A stretch of DNA of 64,000 nucleotides, from assembly GCF_040095835.1 (NCBI RefSeq), contig NZ_JBBMFT010000003.1, positions 124,001 through 188,000 of the forward strand, in the 5' to 3' direction. Source of the DNA: Flavonifractor hominis (GTDB lineage: Bacteria; Bacillota; Clostridia; Oscillospirales; Oscillospiraceae). Shown piece after piece: positions 33,681 to 41,970 of this stretch. The notes beneath the pieces were generated by a model that was not told the DNA's origin, ran no database searches, and worked only from the letters and a program-made list of their open reading frames with translations. Numbering within the stretch: the stretch's first letter is position 1; every line of letters begins with the position of its first letter. The translations under genes and the position numbers were made by a program.

Positions 33681-35051
33681 ATGAAAAAACGAAGCGGTAA
33701 GCTGCTGTTGGCATCCGGCTTGCTATTATTGCTGACAGGATGTTTTTCTCAGTCGGTGGATGATCTTTACGCCCAGCCAAAGGCGCCGGAGGATTATCTG
33801 AAGCTGGATAACAAGATCAGCCAGGTGCTCAACCAGGGAGGCGAATATGCTGCGCCTTTATCTGGGGAATTGACCCAGAAGGTACAGCTGCAGGATCTGG
33901 ATGGGGACGGGGTACAGGAGGCGATTGCCTTTTTCCGGGTCAGCTCGGAAAACCACCCGCTGAAGATCTACATCTATAAGGAAGTAGGGGACGATTACGA
34001 GGTAGCGGCCGTCATCGAGGGAGCGGGTACGGCCATCAATTCGGTCTACTATGAGAATTTGGACGACAGCCCAAGTAAGGAGATCATCGTCAGCTGGCAG
34101 ATGAGCGATAAGGTCCACTCCCTGGCGGCCTATTCGATCGACCAGTATCAGGTGTTGGAGCTGATGCGGACCGACTATACGGACTTTCAGGTATACGATC
34201 TGGACTCCGATGGGCAAAAGGAGATCCTGGTGCTCCAGGCCGATGCGGAGGATGAGGACAAGCGGGCGGAACTGTATAATATGAACGACGGGATTCTGGA
34301 TCTGGACTCTGTGGCCCACCTCTCCCACAATGTAACGGGACTGGTGGAAGGCGGGGTACAGACCGGGTATCTGCAGGATCAGATCCCGGCGGTGTTTGTG
34401 ACCTCCACCTATGGGATGAACGGGCATATCACCGACATCTTTGCATGGAAGGGAAATCGGCTGCAGAATATTACTCTGGATGGCAATGGCGATGAGCCGG
34501 ACGAAAGTAAGAACACCATCCGATGGTATACCAAGGTTTCTGGCACGGATATCAATGGGGACGGGATCCTGGAGCTGCCCGATCCGTATGAGCTGCCCGA
34601 TCTGGAGAACACGGGTACGGCGGTCAACTTCTGGGCCATCCGCTGGCGGCAGTATGACATCAACGGGAAGGCCCATGCGGTCTACAGCACCTATTATAAC
34701 GATCGGGACGGCTGGTATTTTATTCTGCCCGACGAGTGGGAAGGGAAGATCGCCGTTTCCCGCAGCGATCTTTCCGGTGGAGGTGAGCGAGGCGTCATCT
34801 TCTCCTATTGGGAAGGGGACGAATCGGTGGAGCCCATTCCATTTTTGGTGATTTATAAATTAACGGGAGACAACCGGGTCATGCGGGCCAACCTGCAGGG
34901 ACGTTTCCTCCTCCCGCCGGAGAACGGAGATGACAGTGACGCACTCTATGCTGCCCGGCTGATTCCGGACAGCTGGGACTGCGGACTGGACGAGGAGGGC
35001 GTGAAAGAGCGCTTTGCGCTCATTGCCAGCAGCTGGAGCGACGGAATATAA
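33681..35051 (+). CDS. Lipoprotein with VCBS/FG-GAP-like acidic repeats, unknown function
   Basis: A 456-aa lipoprotein. The signal MKKRSGKLLLASGLLLLLTGCFSQ ends in a lipobox (LLTGC). Calcium-loop-like acidic motifs recur: DLDGDGVQEAIAFF (near residue 73), DLDSDGQKEILVLQAD (near 174) and DINGDGILELPDPYELPD (near 290). They suggest a beta-propeller or repeat fold of the VCBS type on the outer face of the membrane. The substrate or partner is unknown. ATG 33681 follows ACGGAGGGACTGCCC. Response regulator and kinase genes follow with 20- and 44-base gaps, so it may supply the signal-sensing extracellular part of that system or be its target. Confidence 0.8.
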   Translation: MKKRSGKLLLASGLLLLLTGCFSQSVDDLYAQPKAPEDYLKLDNKISQVLNQGGEYAAPLSGELTQKVQLQDLDGDGVQEAIAFFRVSSENHPLKIYIYKEVGDDYEVAAVIEGAGTAINSVYYENLDDSPSKEIIVSWQMSDKVHSLAAYSIDQYQVLELMRTDYTDFQVYDLDSDGQKEILVLQADAEDEDKRAELYNMNDGILDLDSVAHLSHNVTGLVEGGVQTGYLQDQIPAVFVTSTYGMNGHITDIFAWKGNRLQNITLDGNGDEPDESKNTIRWYTKVSGTDINGDGILELPDPYELPDLENTGTAVNFWAIRWRQYDINGKAHAVYSTYYNDRDGWYFILPDEWEGKIAVSRSDLSGGGERGVIFSYWEGDESVEPIPFLVIYKLTGDNRVMRANLQGRFLLPPENGDDSDALYAARLIPDSWDCGLDEEGVKERFALIASSWSDGI

Positions 35052-35071
35052 GTGTGTAGGAGGAAACGCAC

Positions 35072-35758
35072 ATGAAGAAGGTACTCGTACTGGAAGACGA
35101 GGCAAATATCCGCAGCTTTGTGGTCATCAATTTGAAACGAGCCGGGTACGAGGCCATTGAAGCCGAGACCGGTGAGCAGGCACTTGCCCAGCTCAAGCGC
35201 AATCCGGATATCAAGGTGGCGCTGCTGGATATCATGCTGCCTGATATGGATGGATTTGAGGTCTGCCGCCGCATCCGGGCGGGAGATAACAACATCGGCA
35301 TCATCATGCTTACCGCCCGTACCCAGGAGATGGACAAGGTCACGGGGCTGATGACCGGAGCAGACGACTATGTGACCAAGCCCTTTTCACCGGCAGAGCT
35401 GACAGCACGCATCGACGCCCTCTACCGGCGCACCGGCGGGAGCGAGGTGGTGGACACCGGGGAGATCAGCCAGCCGCCGTTCCTGCTCAATACCCGCAAC
35501 CGCACACTGGAGAAGAATGGCCAGCGGGTCAAGCTTACCCAGGTGGAATATTCTATCATGAAACTCTTTATGGATAACCCCGGCAAGGCGCTCTCCAGAG
35601 AGGAAATCCTGGACTCTGTCTGGGGTCGGGACTATTTTGGCGAGCTGAAGATCGTGGATGTGAACATCCGCCGTCTGCGCATCAAGATCGAGGACGACCC
35701 CACCAATCCCACGTTTATTACTACGGTGTGGGGCTATGGTTACAAGTGGGGATTTTGA
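35072..35758 (+). CDS. OmpR/PhoB-family response regulator
   Basis: A 228-aa two-component regulator. The receiver domain (1-120) has LVLEDEANIRSF (acid pocket), KVALLDIMLPDMDGFE (phospho-accepting Asp near residue 53), MLTARTQE and TGADDYVTKPF (conserved Lys). The winged helix (130-228) shows KLTQVEYSIMKLFMDNPGKALSREEILDSVWGRDY and VNIRRLRIKIEDDPTNPTFITTVWGYGYKW. ATG 35072 follows TAGGAGGAAACGCAC. It is cotranscribed with the kinase gene 44 bases downstream and probably with the lipoprotein gene upstream. Its targets are unknown. Confidence 0.94.
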   Translation: MKKVLVLEDEANIRSFVVINLKRAGYEAIEAETGEQALAQLKRNPDIKVALLDIMLPDMDGFEVCRRIRAGDNNIGIIMLTARTQEMDKVTGLMTGADDYVTKPFSPAELTARIDALYRRTGGSEVVDTGEISQPPFLLNTRNRTLEKNGQRVKLTQVEYSIMKLFMDNPGKALSREEILDSVWGRDYFGELKIVDVNIRRLRIKIEDDPTNPTFITTVWGYGYKWGF

Positions 35759-35802
35759 CGGCCTGCGGGCTATAATTGACCCAGGTGGTGAACGCAAGGC
35801 AT

Positions 35803-37212
35803 ATGAAAAAGATCACAGGCATCCGGAAACGATGGCTGGTAAATTCCATCAGTGTGGTGCTGTTTGTTATTTTGCTGGCGGTATCGGCTTTCTCGGCCGC
35901 CATGGGGAGCTATTACTATTCCACCATGAGCGACTCTCTCAAACAGAAGGCCAGAAACGCCGTGGACAGTTTCAGTGTCTACGGCACGGAAAAAACCTAT
36001 TATGAATATGCTCGCACCGTAGTGGCGGGAGACCAGTCCAGCGACAAGCTGGAGGTAGAATTTCTGGATGCCAGAGGGCAGATCCGTTATTCCAGCTCAG
36101 ACCTGACTGCCTTTCGCTCCCCCGGTACGCCGGATATTGCTGAGGCGCTCAGCCAGGGGGTAGCCAAGGTGTGGACGGGTTCCGATCCCAGCACCGGAGA
36201 ACATATTATGGCGGCCTCCTGCCCCCTCATCATCAACGGCAAGGTGGTTGGGGCCATGCGGTATGTCACCTCTCTGCGCAATGTGGACCGGCAGATCGTC
36301 ATCGTGGTGATCATTGCACTGGGGATCGGCATGGGCATCCTGTGCATGGTGTATTTCTCCAATCTCTATTTTATCCGCTCCATTGTAGACCCGGTGGCCA
36401 GCATCACGGATACGGCCAAGCGCATTTCCGCAGGCGCCTACGGAGTACAGATCGAAAAACGGTTTGACGATGAGATCGGCGATCTTACCGATGCGATCAA
36501 TGACATGTCGCTGAAGATCAACCAAAGCGAAAAAATGAAAAATGAGTTTATTTCCTCGGTTTCCCACGAGCTGCGCACACCTCTAACGGCCATCAACGGC
36601 TGGGCGGAGACCATCATGAACGGCGAAGTGCGGGACAGCTCCGACGTGAAGAAAGGAATGGGCATCATCGTCTCCGAAGCCCGCCGGTTGACCAACATGG
36701 TGGAGGAGCTGCTGGAATTCTCGCGTATCCAGGACGGCCGCTTTACCCTGTCGGTGGAGCCAATGGATATCAAGGCGGAGCTGGAGGATGCGGTGTACAC
36801 CTACCGGGAGTTTTTCCGCCGGGAGGGAATTGAACTCAACTACTATGACTGCGAGGAGGAATTCCCACCCATCGCTGGAGACCCGGAGCGGCTGCGGCAG
36901 GTGTTCTGCAATCTGCTGGATAACGCGGCCAAGCACGGCGGCTCGGGTAAGCGGATCGATACCTCCATCGCCCGGGAGGAGGACCAGGTAGTCATCATTA
37001 TCCGGGACTATGGCCCAGGTATCCCGGAGGAGGAGCTTCCCCACGTCAAGTACAAGTTCTACAAAGGCTCCTCCAAGGCCCGCGGGTCGGGTATTGGCCT
37101 GGCGGTATGCGACGAGATCGTTACCCGCCATGAGGGCAGCCTGGAGATCGGCAACGCCGAGGGGGGCGGATGCATCGTTACCCTGCGTCTGCCCATACAG
37201 GCGCAGGTGTAA
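35803..37212 (+). CDS. Membrane sensor histidine kinase
   Basis: A 469-aa kinase. Two membrane segments (about residues 10-35 and 165-190) flank an extracellular part of about 130 residues. A HAMP linker follows (VASITDTAKRISAGAYGVQIEKRFDDEIGDLTDAINDM). HisKA has FISSVSHELRTPLTAINGWAETI, with the phospho-accepting His near residue 256. The ATPase part shows FCNLLDNAAKHGG, IIRDYGPGIPEEELPHV and GSGIGLAVCDEIV. ATG 35803 is chosen as the first Met before the basic start KKITGIRKRW. Earlier in-frame GTG/TTG codons (35776-35788) are possible, since the only site, AGGTGG, lies 14 bases away. It pairs with the preceding regulator. Confidence 0.93.
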   Translation: MKKITGIRKRWLVNSISVVLFVILLAVSAFSAAMGSYYYSTMSDSLKQKARNAVDSFSVYGTEKTYYEYARTVVAGDQSSDKLEVEFLDARGQIRYSSSDLTAFRSPGTPDIAEALSQGVAKVWTGSDPSTGEHIMAASCPLIINGKVVGAMRYVTSLRNVDRQIVIVVIIALGIGMGILCMVYFSNLYFIRSIVDPVASITDTAKRISAGAYGVQIEKRFDDEIGDLTDAINDMSLKINQSEKMKNEFISSVSHELRTPLTAINGWAETIMNGEVRDSSDVKKGMGIIVSEARRLTNMVEELLEFSRIQDGRFTLSVEPMDIKAELEDAVYTYREFFRREGIELNYYDCEEEFPPIAGDPERLRQVFCNLLDNAAKHGGSGKRIDTSIAREEDQVVIIIRDYGPGIPEEELPHVKYKFYKGSSKARGSGIGLAVCDEIVTRHEGSLEIGNAEGGGCIVTLRLPIQAQV

Positions 37213-37238
37213 TGGAATCGAACAAAAGTTCTAAAAAT

Positions 37239-37274
37239 CAAACCCGCACCCCTTGCAATCGGGGTGCGGGTTTG
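37239..37274 (+). terminator. Terminator after the two-component operon
   Basis: CAAACCCGCACCCC / GGGGTGCGGGTTTG, a 14-bp perfect stem with an 8-nt loop. The T tail is short, so termination may be partial. Confidence 0.7.
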
Positions 37275-37324
37275 ATACAATATAGGACGAATCAAAACCA
37301 ATAAGCAAGGAGAACATACACAGC

Positions 37325-38305
37325 ATGTCGAAGGAACAAAAACAGGCCTGTGCAACGCCATATAAGACCATGATCGGCGGGCAGGCACTGATAGAAGGTA
37401 TCATGATGCTGGGCCCCGAGAAAAAAGCGGTGGTGGTCCGTAAGCCGGATGGCACCCTGGCGGAACAGGTGGAGGACCGGGTGCTCATCAAGGATAAGTA
37501 TCCTGTGCTTGGCCTGCCGTTTATCCGGGGAATTTTTAATTTTGGTTCCTCTCTGGCCAACGGCGTGAGAGCACTGATGTATTCCGCCTCCTTCTTCCCG
37601 GAGGATGAGGAAGAGCCGGAAGAGCCCTCTCGGTTTGAGCGCTGGCTGGACGAGCATTTGGGCAGTGAGAAGGCCGCATCCTTCTTTGTGACGGTGGCGG
37701 TGGTGCTGGGCATGCTGTTCTCCGTGGCACTGTTTATTCTGCTGCCCACTGCTCTGGCAGGTCTGGTGGGAGTGTTTGTTTCCCTGCCCATGTGGGGGCG
37801 CAATCTGCTGGAAGGCGTGGTCCGGGTAGTTATCTTTGCCGGATATCTGATCCTCTGTTCGCATATGAAGGACATTCGGCGCGTCTTTCAATACCATGGA
37901 GCGGAGCACAAGACCATTTTCTGTTACGAGCATGGTCTCCCGCTGACGGTAGAGAATGTACGCAAGCAGCCCCGTCATCACCCGCGCTGCGGCACCAGTT
38001 TCCTGTTTGTGGTCATTGTGGTGAGCATCCTGCTCTCCAGCGTGGTGTTTACTTATGTGGATGTGACCAATACCTTTGCACGTATGGGACTGCACCTGCT
38101 GCTGTTGCCTGTCATTGTAGCCCTAACCTATGAATTCAACCGCCTGGTGGGGCGGTACGATAACTGGTTTACCCGCCTGATGACTGCGCCCGGCATGTGG
38201 ATGCAGAATTGGACTACGTTTGAGCCGGATGACTCTATGATCGAGGTAGGCATCCGGGCGTTCCAACTGGTGCTGCCGGAGGAAAAGGGCAAGGACCAGT
38301 GGTAA
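37325..38305 (+). CDS. DUF1385 membrane protein (YqhQ-like)
   Basis: A 326-aa protein of the DUF1385 family. The conserved start is TMIGGQALIEGIMMLGPEKKAVVVRKPDG. The membrane part (about residues 115-190 and 225-275) includes FQYHGAEHKTIFCYEHGLPLTVENVRKQPRHHPRCGTSFLFVVIVVSIL, with conserved His and Cys residues that look metal-binding. Function is unknown. In many Firmicutes it lies next to prmC and prfA, as here with prmC 31 bases downstream, so it may be tied to translation genes only by operon history. ATG 37325 follows AAGGAGAACATACACAGC. Confidence 0.88.
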   Translation: MSKEQKQACATPYKTMIGGQALIEGIMMLGPEKKAVVVRKPDGTLAEQVEDRVLIKDKYPVLGLPFIRGIFNFGSSLANGVRALMYSASFFPEDEEEPEEPSRFERWLDEHLGSEKAASFFVTVAVVLGMLFSVALFILLPTALAGLVGVFVSLPMWGRNLLEGVVRVVIFAGYLILCSHMKDIRRVFQYHGAEHKTIFCYEHGLPLTVENVRKQPRHHPRCGTSFLFVVIVVSILLSSVVFTYVDVTNTFARMGLHLLLLPVIVALTYEFNRLVGRYDNWFTRLMTAPGMWMQNWTTFEPDDSMIEVGIRAFQLVLPEEKGKDQW

Positions 38306-38336
38306 TGAGAAGAAGAGAAGAGGAGTGCTTCCCCGC

Positions 38337-39200
38337 ATGACGACTACCTACAACAACCTCTACCTGGATGCCAGGAAGCAGCTGCGGACTGCCGGTGTGG
38401 AAAGCGCTGCGCTGGAGGCTAGGGAGCTGCTGTGCTGCGCGGCGGGAAAGAGTCGGGAGCAGTTTTACCGGGATATGGCCCTGTATGCCTCTGATCAGGT
38501 GGAGCGGACACTGGCAGAGCTGGTGGAGCGCCGCCTGGCGGGCGAGCCGGTGGCCTATATCATCGGTGAGTGGGAGTTTTATGGCCTGCCTATCACCGTA
38601 TCGCCGGATGTGCTTATCCCCCGTATGGACACCGAAGTATTGGCGGAACGGGCCATTTTGTTGGCCCGTGCGGCGGGGGCAGGGGCCCGGGTGCTGGATC
38701 TGTGTGCCGGCAGCGGCTGTGTGGGGCTGGCAGTGGCTGCGAATGTGCCCGACTGCCGGGTAGTGCTGGCCGATCTGAGTGAGGCAGCGCTGAAGATCTG
38801 CAAGCAGAACGTACGCCGCAACGATCTCAACGCCCGTGTCACCTGCGTCCAGGCGGACGCCATGGCAGATCCGTTGCCTGCCCTGTGGGATTTTGACGTG
38901 ATTGCCTGCAATCCTCCCTACATCCCTTCCGATGACATCTCCGGGTTGGATGTATGCGTACGGGACTATGAGCCCCGCTCTGCCCTGGACGGCGGAGCAG
39001 ATGGGCTGGACTTTTATCGGGCCATCGCTGCCCGTTGGGGCAGCGCCCTGCGGTTGGGCGGTTCCTTGCTGTTCGAGGTGGGGATCGGGCAGGCTCCCGA
39101 TGTGGAGGACATCCTGGTTCGCAACCGATTTGAACAAATACAGACCACTGCTGACACCCAGGGGATCTGGCGTGTGGTGGAAGGGGTCATGAATGCATAA
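38337..39200 (+). CDS. prmC: Release factor glutamine N5-methyltransferase
   Basis: A 287-aa enzyme that methylates the Gln of the GGQ motif in peptide release factors using S-adenosylmethionine. The N-terminal helical substrate domain (LYLDARKQLRTAGVESAALEARELLCCAAG) is followed by EPVAYIIGEWEFYG, VLIPRMDTEVLAE (the conserved IPRxDTE), VLDLCAGSGCVGLAVA (SAM loop) and ACNPPYIPSDD (the catalytic NPPY). ATG 38337 follows AAGAGGAG; an in-frame GTG at 38325 overlaps the site. It sits between DUF1385 and recA. prfA is not in the window. Confidence 0.93.
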   Translation: MTTTYNNLYLDARKQLRTAGVESAALEARELLCCAAGKSREQFYRDMALYASDQVERTLAELVERRLAGEPVAYIIGEWEFYGLPITVSPDVLIPRMDTEVLAERAILLARAAGAGARVLDLCAGSGCVGLAVAANVPDCRVVLADLSEAALKICKQNVRRNDLNARVTCVQADAMADPLPALWDFDVIACNPPYIPSDDISGLDVCVRDYEPRSALDGGADGLDFYRAIAARWGSALRLGGSLLFEVGIGQAPDVEDILVRNRFEQIQTTADTQGIWRVVEGVMNA

Positions 39201-39243
39201 GAGCGGGGCCCAGGGCACCGCCGGGAAAGGATGAGCGAGAGAT

Positions 39244-40356
39244 ATGGCAGATAAGAAAAAGGCGGCGGTAGAGAGCGCGTCGCCCGCTTCCGATAAGAAA
39301 AAGGCGCTGGAGACAGCCATGGCCCAGATCGAAAAGGCCTATGGCAAGGGCTCTATCATGCGCTTGGGGGACAATACCGGCATCGTGGTGGAGGCCATTC
39401 CCACCGGCTCGCTGTCTCTGGACCTGGCGTTGGGGATCGGCGGTGTGCCCAAGGGGCGTATTGTGGAGATCTATGGCCCGGAATCCTCCGGTAAGACCAC
39501 TCTGGCCCTGCACATTGTGGCTGAGGCGCAGAAGCGGGGGGGAGAGGTGGCCTTCATCGACGCTGAGCACGCTCTGGACCCCTATTATGCCAGAGCCTTG
39601 GGGGTAGACATTGACTCCATGCTCATCTCCCAGCCCGATACCGGCGAGCAGGGGCTGGAGATCTGTGAGGCGCTGGTGCGCTCTGGCGCTATCGATGTGG
39701 TAGTGGTAGACTCGGTGGCGGCGCTCACGCCCCGGGCGGAGATCGAGGGCGACATGGGCGACTCCCATGTAGGTTTGCTGGCCCGCCTGATGAGTCAGGC
39801 GCTGCGTAAGCTGGCCGGCTCTATTGCAAAGACCAACTGCGTGGTCATCTTTATCAACCAGCTGCGGGAAAAGGTGGGGGTCATGTACGGCAACCCGGAA
39901 GTCACTACCGGTGGCCGTGCCCTGAAGTTCTATGCCTCGGTGCGTATCGATGTGCGGCGTATTGAGTCGCTGAAGAACGGCTCCGAGATCATCGGCAACC
40001 GCACCCGGGCCAAGGTAGTGAAGAACAAGGTCTCTCCGCCCTTTAAGGAAGCGGAGTTTGACATCATGTATGGTGAGGGCATCTCCAAGGTGGGTGAGAT
40101 CCTGGATCTGGCGGTCAAGCTGGACTTGGTGCAGAAGTCGGGCTCCTGGTTCGCCATGGGGGAGACTCGCCTGGGCCAGGGTCGGGACGCCGCCAAGCAG
40201 TACCTGAAGGATAACCCTCAGGTGTGCGACCAGTTGGAGGCCGACATTCGGAAAAACGCCTATAAGCTGATGAGCAGCCAGGCCCGTGCCGCGGCCAAAG
40301 CCGCCGGCCGGGCGGTGGATGTATCTGCCGACGATTTTGAGGATGCGGATCAGTAA
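39244..40356 (+). CDS. recA: Recombinase RecA
   Basis: A 370-aa recombinase, standard length. It forms the ATP-dependent filament for homologous recombination and triggers LexA cleavage. Motifs are EIYGPESSGKTTLALHIVAEAQ (Walker A, near residues 78-99), VVVVDSVAALTPRAEIEGDMGDSHVGL (Walker B and loop L1) and INQLREKVGVMYGNPEVTTGGRALKFYASVR (loop L2). The C-terminus ends in an acidic tail (VSADDFEDADQ). ATG 39244 follows GATGAGCGAGAGAT. No SOS box is obvious in the short gap after prmC, so it may read through from upstream. recX overlaps its end. Confidence 0.97.
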   Translation: MADKKKAAVESASPASDKKKALETAMAQIEKAYGKGSIMRLGDNTGIVVEAIPTGSLSLDLALGIGGVPKGRIVEIYGPESSGKTTLALHIVAEAQKRGGEVAFIDAEHALDPYYARALGVDIDSMLISQPDTGEQGLEICEALVRSGAIDVVVVDSVAALTPRAEIEGDMGDSHVGLLARLMSQALRKLAGSIAKTNCVVIFINQLREKVGVMYGNPEVTTGGRALKFYASVRIDVRRIESLKNGSEIIGNRTRAKVVKNKVSPPFKEAEFDIMYGEGISKVGEILDLAVKLDLVQKSGSWFAMGETRLGQGRDAAKQYLKDNPQVCDQLEADIRKNAYKLMSSQARAAAKAAGRAVDVSADDFEDADQ

Positions 40357-40990
40357 GCTGCTCCCCTCCCAGCGGGTGGAGGGCCGGTGGCTGTGTCATA
40401 TGGAGGACGGTACCATCCTGCGGGTGGGAGAGGGCGAGGTAGCGGCCTTTGGCCTGTATTCCGGCCGGGAGCTGGATGATGCCGCGCTGGACGCACTGAA
40501 TGCCGCTGCCCGTGTCGGTCAGGTGCGGGAACGGGCGCTGGAGTTGCTGGCGGCCCGTCCGCTGTCCCGAAAGGAACTGGTGGATAAACTCACTGCCCAG
40601 CCCAGGAACCGGGAGAAGGAGCCACTGGCCGACCGGGAGATTGCCGAACAGGTGGCCGACCGGCTGGAGGAACTGGGATATCTGGATGACGGAGCCTACG
40701 GGCAGCTGGTGGCCCGCCATTATGCCGACAAAGGATACGGCCCGGCCCGCATCAGAGAAGAGCTATACCGCCGGGGCGTGCCCCGGGAGGTATGGGATCA
40801 GGCGCTGGAGGAGCTGGAAGGCACAGCAGCAGCCATCGATGCCTTTTTGGAGAAAAAGCTTCGTGGGGCGGATCTCACAGACCCCAGGAGCTATAAACGA
40901 GCTGCCGATGCCCTGGCACGCCGGGGGTTCCGGTGGGAGGACATCCGAGACGGCCTGCGCCGCTACGGTGCAGAGACAGGGGAGGAATAA
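40343..40990 (+). CDS. recX: Regulatory protein RecX
   Basis: A 215-aa RecX, which limits RecA filament growth. ATG 40343 lies inside the end of recA (14-base overlap), a common coupling of the two genes; the frame is open 19 codons further upstream, entirely within recA. Tandem three-helix repeats are visible: RERALELLAARPLSRKELVDKL, LEELGYLDDGAYGQLVARHYADKGYGPARIREELYRRGVPREVWDQAL and KRAADALARRGFRWEDIRDGLRRYG. The pattern L-x-x-L-G-Y-L-D-D-x-x-Y-A is the RecX core. Identification is strengthened by the overlap with recA. Confidence 0.92.
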   Translation: MRISKLLPSQRVEGRWLCHMEDGTILRVGEGEVAAFGLYSGRELDDAALDALNAAARVGQVRERALELLAARPLSRKELVDKLTAQPRNREKEPLADREIAEQVADRLEELGYLDDGAYGQLVARHYADKGYGPARIREELYRRGVPREVWDQALEELEGTAAAIDAFLEKKLRGADLTDPRSYKRAADALARRGFRWEDIRDGLRRYGAETGEE

Positions 40991-40993
40991 CGC

Positions 40994-41569
40994 ATGCAGA
41001 CCTGCCAGGCCCTTTTGACCCGCCGCAGTATCCGCCGCTATAAGAGTGACCCCATCCCTGAGCAAGAATTGCGGGAGATCCTGGAGGCTGGGCTCGCAGC
41101 TCCGTCGGCGATCAATTTGCAGCACTGGTATTTCGTGGCGGTCCAGGACCCGGCGGCTCTGGAGGAGGTCCGCCAGATCATGGGCGGGGTGGTAGAAAAA
41201 TTTACTCCGGTGCTCCAGGAGCGTTTTGCCCGAAACCCCGAACAGGTGGGCATTACCAACCGCTTTTTGTCCACCCTGGGAGGCGCTCCGGTGTGTATTC
41301 TGGTGTTCCTGCTCAAGCCGGACTATCCAGACCGGGACGGGGCCATGCAGAGCGTGTCGGCCGCTATTGAAAATATACTGTTGGCTGCCTGGGACAAGGG
41401 AATTGGTTCCTGCTGGCTGTCTGCCCCCCAGCGCATGGGGTTTGGACCGGCCTTTCAGAGCCGCTTCGCTCCCGACAAGGGGGAGTTTGTGGCGGCCATT
41501 ACCCTGGGCTATCCCGACCAACAGCCCAAGATGCCGCCCCGGCGGGATGGCCGCTACACCATCGTGTAA
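40994..41569 (+). CDS. Nitroreductase-family flavoprotein
   Basis: A 191-aa FMN-dependent enzyme fold. The start LLTRRSIRRYKSDPIPEQELREILEAGLAAPSAINLQHWYFVAV is the FMN phosphate-binding motif (RRSIRRY and APSAxNxQxW). AWDKGIGSCWLSAPQR and FVAAITLGYPDQQPKMPPRR complete the pattern. The family reduces nitro compounds, quinones or flavins with NAD(P)H; the substrate here cannot be told. ATG 40994 is 3 bases after recX and follows GGGGAGGAATAAC. The next small gene begins 13 bases later. Confidence 0.9.
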   Translation: MQTCQALLTRRSIRRYKSDPIPEQELREILEAGLAAPSAINLQHWYFVAVQDPAALEEVRQIMGGVVEKFTPVLQERFARNPEQVGITNRFLSTLGGAPVCILVFLLKPDYPDRDGAMQSVSAAIENILLAAWDKGIGSCWLSAPQRMGFGPAFQSRFAPDKGEFVAAITLGYPDQQPKMPPRRDGRYTIV

Positions 41570-41582
41570 GGAGAGGGAAGCT

Positions 41583-41945
41583 GTGAGGGGGAAGAAGCTC
41601 TCATTCAACAAGCTCATCCTACTCACGATGGTGGGGCTGGTTCTTGCGATGCTGCTGTGGCGGTTTAGCCCAGGGCCGGAGTGGCTGGCAAAGCGCACGG
41701 CGCTGCGCTATGCCGGACAGCATGCGCCGGAGTTCAGCTGCCATATAAGCGCCGTGGATGTGGGACAGATGGATCGTGGCTTCTGGATTGTATCCATGTT
41801 TCGGGCGGAAGACGGAACCCAGCAGGGTCCGGCACTCCGTCTGGAGATCCACAGTGCGGTCTTTCCCACTGAGGTGACCGCGGCCGACTGGTGGGCCGTG
41901 GAAGAAATGGACTGGCCGGACTATGAACTGCCTGTCCCGGGATAA
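41583..41945 (+). CDS. Small membrane-anchored protein, unknown function
   Basis: A 120-aa protein starting at GTG 41583 after AAGGAGAGGGAAGCT. Basic residues (RGKKLSFNK) precede one membrane segment (LILLTMVGLVLAMLLWRF, residues 10-27). The rest is an extracytosolic domain of about 90 residues with HISAVDVGQMDRGFWIVSMFRAEDGTQQGPALRLEIHSAVFPTEVTAADWWAVEEMDW, which looks like a small beta sheet. I do not recognise a family. It lies between the nitroreductase and rimO genes on the same strand. Confidence 0.65.
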   Translation: MRGKKLSFNKLILLTMVGLVLAMLLWRFSPGPEWLAKRTALRYAGQHAPEFSCHISAVDVGQMDRGFWIVSMFRAEDGTQQGPALRLEIHSAVFPTEVTAADWWAVEEMDWPDYELPVPG

Positions 41946-41970
41946 TATACTGAAAATTGGAGCGATAATC

